Assembly: GCA_028279945.1 (NCBI GenBank)
Contig: JANQMT010000171.1
Location: 1-21,514, forward strand
Direction of reading: 5' to 3'
Length of the DNA: 21,514 bases
DNA from: JAKSCF01 sp028279945
GTDB taxonomy: Bacteria; Bacillota; Clostridia; Peptostreptococcales; JAAYPU01
Part shown: positions 16,816-21,514 of the stretch, one piece after another
Position numbering within the stretch: the stretch's first letter is position 1
Layout: each line of letters starts with the position of its first letter
Position numbers and translations under genes: made by a program
Notes under the pieces: generated by a model
The model's database searches: none
The model's input: the letters and a program-made list of their open reading frames with translations, nothing else
What the model was told of the DNA's origin: nothing

Positions 16816-17960
16816 TGAGCCGTCTCTTTTCTTTTCTTAAATATCTTGCTGAAGAATGAACCCTTTTTTTCTTTTTTAATCTCTTTTTTTATTTTCAGCG
16901 TTTCTTCAATAAACGATGTTATATGGCTAATGGCATCTTTGTAAAATAGTTCGTGAAAGTTGAGTAAAGAGCACTGTTCTATCTCTGCCTGCCATCCGTA
17001 TTCTGAGTAAGGTACTGCAGCCACAATAGGTGCAGTATAATAACGGGAAAGTTCATGCTTATCCGGCAATTCATTGTTTTCCATATATTTATTAATAATT
17101 AAAACAAAATCTTGAATATTCAATTTAGATAATATTTGATCTTTTACTAATTTAAAATGCTTTAAACATGTACTCTGCTGAGTGGAAACTAAGCATCTGT
17201 GCTGTGTGCTGTTTAATGCTCCAATTGTCATTCCCAGCTCTACATTGCACCCGGCATCTACTATAACAATATCAAAGGCTTGAGATGCCAATTCCAAGAA
17301 GGTTTCAATGTGTTCAGGGTGATAGTGCGCTCTGTTGACGATGGTTTGTGTCCCTTGCAGTATATATAGCCGGTTGATTTTAATGCAGACGTTTTCAAGC
17401 TCTTCTTCGCTTAGTATTTGATGCGCAATTTTTCCTTTGATGGTATCAATTCCTACACAATTATCATTGTAGTGTATATAGTCCATTCCGGGCTGACCGT
17501 CCAATACTGCCAGCAAGACTTTTATGTCATTATCTGAAGATAGTTTTTCAGCAATACATTGTGAAATCATGCTTGTCCCTACTTTACTATCCGCACCCAA
17601 AAAGACCACTACATTATTATTTTCGCTGTGACTCTCTCCAAGTAAGTTTTGATATATCTTATTGACCATTTGTTTTTCCGTTAACATGGGGGGTATAACA
17701 ATAATCCCTTTGCTCTTTAAAAGCGTAATGGCCATAGGTGTATTTTCTTCGGATAAAATATAAAAATATTTCATGTTGTCTATGTTTTTTTCTATAAAGT
17801 TCATAAACATATTGACAGGAATATATTTGTTATCCACTACCAAACAGTTGACTTGAATATTTATATCATCCAAAGCGTTGAAAACAAAAATCTCGTCTTG
17901 ATGCTCATAATGCTCTATACTTTCGTAAAAACTGCTATCTGTGATTAACCCTATTCTCAT
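16812..17960 (-). CDS. TadZ/CpaE-like MinD-family protein with atypical P-loop
   Basis: This protein has 382 residues. A receiver-like N-terminal domain (about 1-110) is followed by a MinD/ParA-type domain and a lysine-rich C-terminal tail (about 355-382). The deviant Walker A region reads GADSKVGTS (122-130), so both lysines of the usual KGGVGKT are replaced. The second conserved strand, DIVIVDAG (about 230-237), is present. Family knowledge: TadZ proteins place the pilus machine at the cell pole and are known to have atypical P-loops. I chose the ATG at 17960, preceded by GAGGGAG. The in-frame ATG at 17978 has no ribosome site. Confidence 0.82.
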   Translation of the reverse strand: MRIGLITDSSFYESIEHYEHQDEIFVFNALDDINIQVNCLVVDNKYIPVNMFMNFIEKNIDNMKYFYILSEENTPMAITLLKSKGIIVIPPMLTEKQMVNKIYQNLLGESHSENNNVVVFLGADSKVGTSMISQCIAEKLSSDNDIKVLLAVLDGQPGMDYIHYNDNCVGIDTIKGKIAHQILSEEELENVCIKINRLYILQGTQTIVNRAHYHPEHIETFLELASQAFDIVIVDAGCNVELGMTIGALNSTQHRCLVSTQQSTCLKHFKLVKDQILSKLNIQDFVLIINKYMENNELPDKHELSRYYTAPIVAAVPYSEYGWQAEIEQCSLLNFHELFYKDAISHITSFIEETLKIKKEIKKEKKGSFFSKIFKKRKETAQ

Positions 17961-18018
17961 TCCTTCTCCCTCATCCATACAGTTTTAATATTGTGATTAA
18001 AAACTCTTCTTTAAAGCA

Positions 18019-18684
18019 CTATTGATACAGCATTAAAAACTTATACCCATCATCATATATTTCTTGTAGTCTTTTCACTTTATTTTTTGTAATGATGACT
18101 TCTATGAAATTGATATTAGATGTGCCATCTAAACGTTCTAGTTTTTGGTTTTCAATATTTTTAACCTCACGATTTCCCGAATCCTTGACATAGGCTACTT
18201 TAAGGCCTATTAAAGATAACGTGGTTTCTAAATTGATTGGTTCCTCTTCCAATCCCTCTATTGGTTTGACGGGATATAAATAGATATCATCTCCTCTCCG
18301 CAGAGACCCGGGATAGCTTTGGATCCAATCGTTAGGTATTCGAAATATAAACTGGTTTTGGGCCAACGTCATTCCTCTATCTGTCAAATATCGCAGGTCT
18401 ATTACTGCATTTTGAGGGATAAACTGTTTAGCTTCTTTACCCATAATATCTTTAAGTTTTGAAACTGCCTCTTTTGGAATAGCTGACTCTTCTAATTTTA
18501 TAACGCTGATATTATCTTTAGTAATCCAATCATTACGGTATATGTCTTGTTTTGCAATAATAACTTCCTTATACAGAAGCTGTTCTCTCCCAAAGTTCTC
18601 CCAATAAAATATAAGACTAACTGCCATGATAATGAGTAAAATCCCAATGATTCCTTTTACCCTTCCGGAGCTTATCCCCTTCAA
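18019..18684 (-). CDS. cpaB: CpaB/RcpC-like SAF-domain pilus assembly protein
   Basis: This protein has 221 residues: one membrane helix (about 9-27), then a SAF domain (about 38-100, with the pattern VIIAKQDIYRNDWITKDNI and IPQNAVIDLRYL) and a C-terminal domain with a RGDDIYLYPV strand. SAF proteins of Tad loci sit on the outer face of the membrane and are thought to bind the pilus or cell wall. The start is a TTG, supported by a strong AAGGAGGGG 6-7 bases upstream and by a 4-base overlap with the preceding stop codon. It lies between the two CpaE-like genes. Confidence 0.82.
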   Translation of the reverse strand: MKGISSGRVKGIIGILLIIMAVSLIFYWENFGREQLLYKEVIIAKQDIYRNDWITKDNISVIKLEESAIPKEAVSKLKDIMGKEAKQFIPQNAVIDLRYLTDRGMTLAQNQFIFRIPNDWIQSYPGSLRRGDDIYLYPVKPIEGLEEEPINLETTLSLIGLKVAYVKDSGNREVKNIENQKLERLDGTSNINFIEVIITKNKVKRLQEIYDDGYKFLMLYQ

Positions 18685-19916
18685 TCACCACCCCTCCTTA
18701 CTTTCATTTTCTTTAAATGTTTTAAAGGATTATATTTGTTTACTTTATTTTCTGATATCTTTATTTTCTCGTTGAACAGTACTTTCTCTATCAGCATTTG
18801 AATATCGTGATTTAGCAACGCCTTTACCTTCGGCAATTCATAAGGAATTTTATAGTTGTAGACTGCTTCATAGATATATTCAGCGTTTATAAACGGTATA
18901 TACGCTATAGGCGAACACTCTAAGTACTCTATTAGCTCTTTCATGTGAACACCCTTACAATATTTATTGATAATCATATAACCTTCAAGGCCTTGGTCTT
19001 GTAAATTTTTAAATTTCTCTAATGTCTTTTCATTTAGAATAATTTCAGACGGTAACGGGTCTACTATTAGTAAAACAACATCTAAGAAAATAAGTAGTTC
19101 TTCAAATGATGAATGAAGCAAATTGCTACCTAGATCGCATAAGTTAACCGAAGTATTTTTACATAGTTTTATTATGTTGTGAATATGCTGATTCTCTAAA
19201 GGATTATTGATTACTCTTAACGGATTACATACCATCCATAGAATACAATCTTCGTATAAAAGCTTTTTCTTTTTTATTTCAACTTTTTCAATCACATCAT
19301 TGATATATAAATAGTTATTAAAATTGATGTCATCTGCCAATAGTTTTTGCTGTATACCCAAGTAATCAAATATATAAGGTGCTTTAAAAGGAATTTCAAT
19401 GACACTTGTTAATACACCGTTATCAGATAACGCTTTCGCCATATTTAGAGTAACAAATGTACTGCCTGCTCTTTGTGAAAGATTCACAATCCCAATATTC
19501 TTTTGTGGAATATTAGAATAAATGGTTTTTATAACTTCTATTTTCTCTATATTTTTCTGATCGGCAGAATGATGAAGAGGCCGTAATTCTACGGTTTCAT
19601 CTTCCATACAAGGTTCGCTTTCCATATGTTTGTTTTTTTCAAACTCATTAAGAAGTTCTGTCTTGCGTTCTTTTTCATTATAAATCAGGACTGTAATCCC
19701 TTTTTTCTGACAATACCGCTTAATTTCCTGCCAGTCGTATTGAGAGAAGTGGTTAGATATTTCATTATGTATAAATAAAAAATTATAGTAAATCATGTAA
19801 CATTCTTTAAACTGCTTTACATTCAAATAATGATCGCTTTTTTTCAGCTTTGGATAATACATACGATTAATTTGTTTCAATATCTCTTTATCCTTACATA
19901 TAATAGCAGCCTGCAT
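18681..19916 (-). CDS. Degenerate MinD/CpaE-like protein, first gene of the pilus operon
   Basis: This protein has 411 residues. An N-terminal domain (about 1-120) looks like a divergent receiver domain. After a linker comes a MinD/ParA-like domain whose P-loop reads SQRAGST (147-153) where KGGVGKT is expected, so both lysines are missing although the following TLNMAKALSD helix is well kept. The strand VNLCDLGSN (about 254-262) corresponds to Walker A', and LIVDPLPSE follows. The C-terminus is basic. I chose the ATG at 19916, with AAGGA 8 bases upstream and about 40 bases of leader after the promoter. The in-frame ATG at 19961 would lie at the predicted start point. It probably binds membrane or TadZ rather than hydrolysing ATP (inference). 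Confidence 0.75.
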   Translation of the reverse strand: MQAAIICKDKEILKQINRMYYPKLKKSDHYLNVKQFKECYMIYYNFLFIHNEISNHFSQYDWQEIKRYCQKKGITVLIYNEKERKTELLNEFEKNKHMESEPCMEDETVELRPLHHSADQKNIEKIEVIKTIYSNIPQKNIGIVNLSQRAGSTFVTLNMAKALSDNGVLTSVIEIPFKAPYIFDYLGIQQKLLADDINFNNYLYINDVIEKVEIKKKKLLYEDCILWMVCNPLRVINNPLENQHIHNIIKLCKNTSVNLCDLGSNLLHSSFEELLIFLDVVLLIVDPLPSEIILNEKTLEKFKNLQDQGLEGYMIINKYCKGVHMKELIEYLECSPIAYIPFINAEYIYEAVYNYKIPYELPKVKALLNHDIQMLIEKVLFNEKIKISENKVNKYNPLKHLKKMKVRRGGD

Positions 19917-19962
19917 ATGGAACTTCCTTCTCTTCATGGATTGTTTTTGATTATGATACATT

Positions 19963-19991
19963 ATTTTACAATATATTTTAAAAATTTACAA
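19963..19991 (-). promoter_or_regulatory. Likely promoter of the pilus operon
   Basis: On the minus strand TTGTAA (19986-19991), a 17-base spacer and TAAAAT (19963-19968, 5 of 6) form a plausible sigma-A-type promoter. No other promoter of similar quality is seen upstream of the nine-gene operon. Confidence 0.5.
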
Positions 19992-19994
19992 TAT
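19965..19994. repeat. Exact 10-bp direct repeat over the pilus promoter
   Basis: TTTACAATAT occurs at 19965-19974 and again at 19985-19994, 20 bp apart. The copies cover the -10 and -35 boxes of the candidate promoter, so they could bind a dimeric regulator. The sequence is AT-rich, so chance repetition is possible. Confidence 0.4.
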
Positions 19995-20071
19995 TTTTCT
20001 TTATATTCGTAAAAAAAACATTACGCGTTAAATGAAAGGTTGCAGAAGCTGCTTACAGGGATAACTAAGTT

Positions 20072-20610
20072 CTACCAAGAGAGGGCGTTGGAATGTCTAA
20101 AATTGAGTTGGAAAAATTGGATCTTTTAATCTCTCCACTTGTGAAAAAAAGTCAATCGTTATCACACATGCATCATAAAGATGAAATTCCTTGTTCACAA
20201 AGAACACTCTACAATTACTTTGAAATGAATCTATTTGAAGCTAGAAATATAGATTTACCTAGAAAAGTAAGGTGCAAACCTAGAAAAAAGCTCCACCCAA
20301 AGATAAGCAACAAGCTAAATGCAGACACGGTCGTACATATGAAGATTTCCAAACTTTTATCAAAGATAGTCCAGAAACATCTGTTGTGGAAATGGATACT
20401 GTTGAGGGTGCTAAAGGTGGAAAAGTATTACTTACATTGTTCTTTAGGAACTGTTCACTTATGATAGCAATACTTATGAATGATTGCACTCAAGACTCGG
20501 TAAAAAATGCTATAGACACTATGTACAAGAAAATCGGTTATCAGGCATTTAAAGAATGTTTTCTGGTAATTCTTACAGATAATGGTTCAGAATTCAAAGC
20601 TCCAAATAAC
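20072..20610 (+). pseudogene. Decayed IS30-family transposase remnant
   Basis: The remnant aligns with the central part of the intact transposase at 231-1538, from about REGVGMSKIELEKLDLLI to the LTDNGSEFK motif. The N-terminal HTH and cysteine-rich region are missing, and so is the C-terminal part with the catalytic Glu. One base has been lost in the A run at about 20284-20289. Restoring one A joins RKK to APPKDKQQ and then GRTYEDFQTFIKDSPE, which matches the intact copy. Two residues are also missing after SLSHM. It differs from the intact copy at many positions, so it comes from a different, older element. The two catalytic Asp contexts (VVEMDT and LTDNG) remain. Confidence 0.88.
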
Positions 20611-20631
20611 TTTTTTAGTATAACAATTTAA

Positions 20632-21507
20632 TTATTTATTTTTTACTTTAACAATAAAAGGATTAGATTTAGTTCCTGCTCCTTTCAAATATATAGAAAG
20701 TGAATCTAATGTTAAAGCAGGTCTTATTCCACCATGACCAGCAGAATTTGCAACACCATCTCCAATAGAACCATCATCTTTTACAACACGTACAAAGCTG
20801 GGTGTAGAAGATGATGGCGAACGCAAAAAACTATCCCAGCCTGATTCGGTATTTAAACCAAAGGGCTTTTCTGGAAGTTCATTAATAATCTGTTTGATAG
20901 ATTCTTTTGTTGGTTTAGCAATAATATAATCTTCTCCTAATAAACTTCTGTTTTTATAAACATATTCATATAATTCCTTTAAAGATAATAAAAAAACTTT
21001 ATCTTCTGTATTTTCATAATAAACACTATCATATTCAGCTACGGCTTCTTTTAAATCGCCGCGTAAAGTTACTCTAAGATTTTTTTCACCTTTTGTTATT
21101 TTTTGTATATCTGTATCGTGTAATATAGATTTATGCATCACTGATTTTATTACGCTTCTTTCACTTTTATTAAAATTTCCATCGGCTAAAAACCCTTTTT
21201 CATTTTCATAAGGTAGAAGTCCTGATAGCACATTTTCTTTTGAGGGAGAATTTTGTATCCATTTAATATGGTATTTATTATCATTACTATTTAACCATTG
21301 ACGAATATTAGAATCCTTCCAGTAATTGCTTCCAAGAAATAATCTAAACTCATCACTGTGATAAGTCCCTTTTGAATCAAATGCTTTAAAACAAATTATT
21401 CTATCCGAAAGAATTAATACATTTCCATTGTCATCTATATTTATTACTCTCCATAATATTGGTTCATTATTATATTTTCCAAATTGGATATAATCTCCTA
21501 TTTCCAT
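20632..21507 (-). CDS. DUF6273-type protein (possibly N-terminally incomplete)
   Basis: This 291-residue reading frame matches the pattern of DUF6273 proteins: GDYIQFGKYNNEPILWRVI at the start, LSDRIICFKAFD, WLNSN, and a C-terminal GGIRPALTLDS followed by GAGTKSNPFIV. The function of this family is not established. It is often found in cell-surface or secreted proteins of Clostridia. The ATG lies only 7 bases from the window edge, so a longer N-terminus with a signal or membrane anchor cannot be excluded, and no ribosome site can be judged. The stop codon directly abuts the end of the transposase remnant, which suggests that the insertion or its decay trimmed the downstream region. No terminator is visible. 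Confidence 0.7.
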   Translation of the reverse strand: MEIGDYIQFGKYNNEPILWRVINIDDNGNVLILSDRIICFKAFDSKGTYHSDEFRLFLGSNYWKDSNIRQWLNSNDNKYHIKWIQNSPSKENVLSGLLPYENEKGFLADGNFNKSERSVIKSVMHKSILHDTDIQKITKGEKNLRVTLRGDLKEAVAEYDSVYYENTEDKVFLLSLKELYEYVYKNRSLLGEDYIIAKPTKESIKQIINELPEKPFGLNTESGWDSFLRSPSSSTPSFVRVVKDDGSIGDGVANSAGHGGIRPALTLDSLSIYLKGAGTKSNPFIVKVKNK

Positions 21508-21514
21508 CTGTTTT

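Noticed and set aside
20093..20631. Programmed frameshifting in the second transposase
   Set aside because: IS30-family transposases are normally made from one frame. This copy also lacks both ends of the protein and has an in-frame deletion, so a lost base in an A run with general decay explains it better.
1..21514. tRNA, rRNA, riboswitch or CRISPR array
   Set aside because: I looked for cloverleaf-like and conserved RNA sequences in the intergenic gaps and recognised none. A covariance-model scan would be needed to exclude small RNAs.

Overview
The window looks like a chromosomal segment of a low-GC, anaerobic Gram-positive bacterium of the Clostridia. The evidence is the AT-rich composition, strong AGGAGG-type ribosome binding sites, an exported protease ending in three S-layer-homology (SLH) domains, a MacAB/YknXYZ-like exporter with no outer-membrane partner, and a Tad/Flp-type pilus cluster with no secretin. 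I cannot name the species.

Layout. Positions 1-100 carry three copies of a TACAAAACG-type repeat, perhaps the end of a neighbouring mobile element. An intact IS30-family transposase follows (231-1538). Next is a two-gene operon (small HTH regulator plus four-helix membrane protein, 1978-2582) behind a promoter that sits in three direct repeats spaced exactly 21 bp. It converges on a three-gene ABC export operon read leftward (2638-5839), with a shared bidirectional terminator. The exporter promoter carries a 24-bp palindrome whose 16-bp core resembles the repeats at the HTH promoter. A large SLH-anchored subtilase (6196-11133) and a radical SAM protein of the PflX type (11302-12213) are divergent.

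From 19916 down to 12225 runs a nine-gene leftward operon for a divergent Tad-like (type IVc pilus) machine. In transcription order it encodes a degenerate MinD/CpaE-like protein, a CpaB-like SAF protein, a second CpaE/TadZ-like protein, a CpaF/TadA ATPase, TadB and TadC platform proteins, two tiny pilin-like peptides (49 and 48 residues), and two larger proteins with a single N-terminal membrane segment. Three consecutive products begin with Met-Lys-Gln-(Ile/Leu)-Ile. A canonical Flp prepilin, a prepilin peptidase and a secretin are all absent from the window. Upstream of the operon are a decayed IS30-family transposase remnant (about 20072-20610) and a DUF6273-type protein gene that reaches the right edge.

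The most interesting material is the divergent pilus operon with its altered P-loops and tandem mini-pilins, and the matching operator-like elements that may tie the HTH gene to the neighbouring exporter. All functions are inferred from motifs read by eye. No database search was run.
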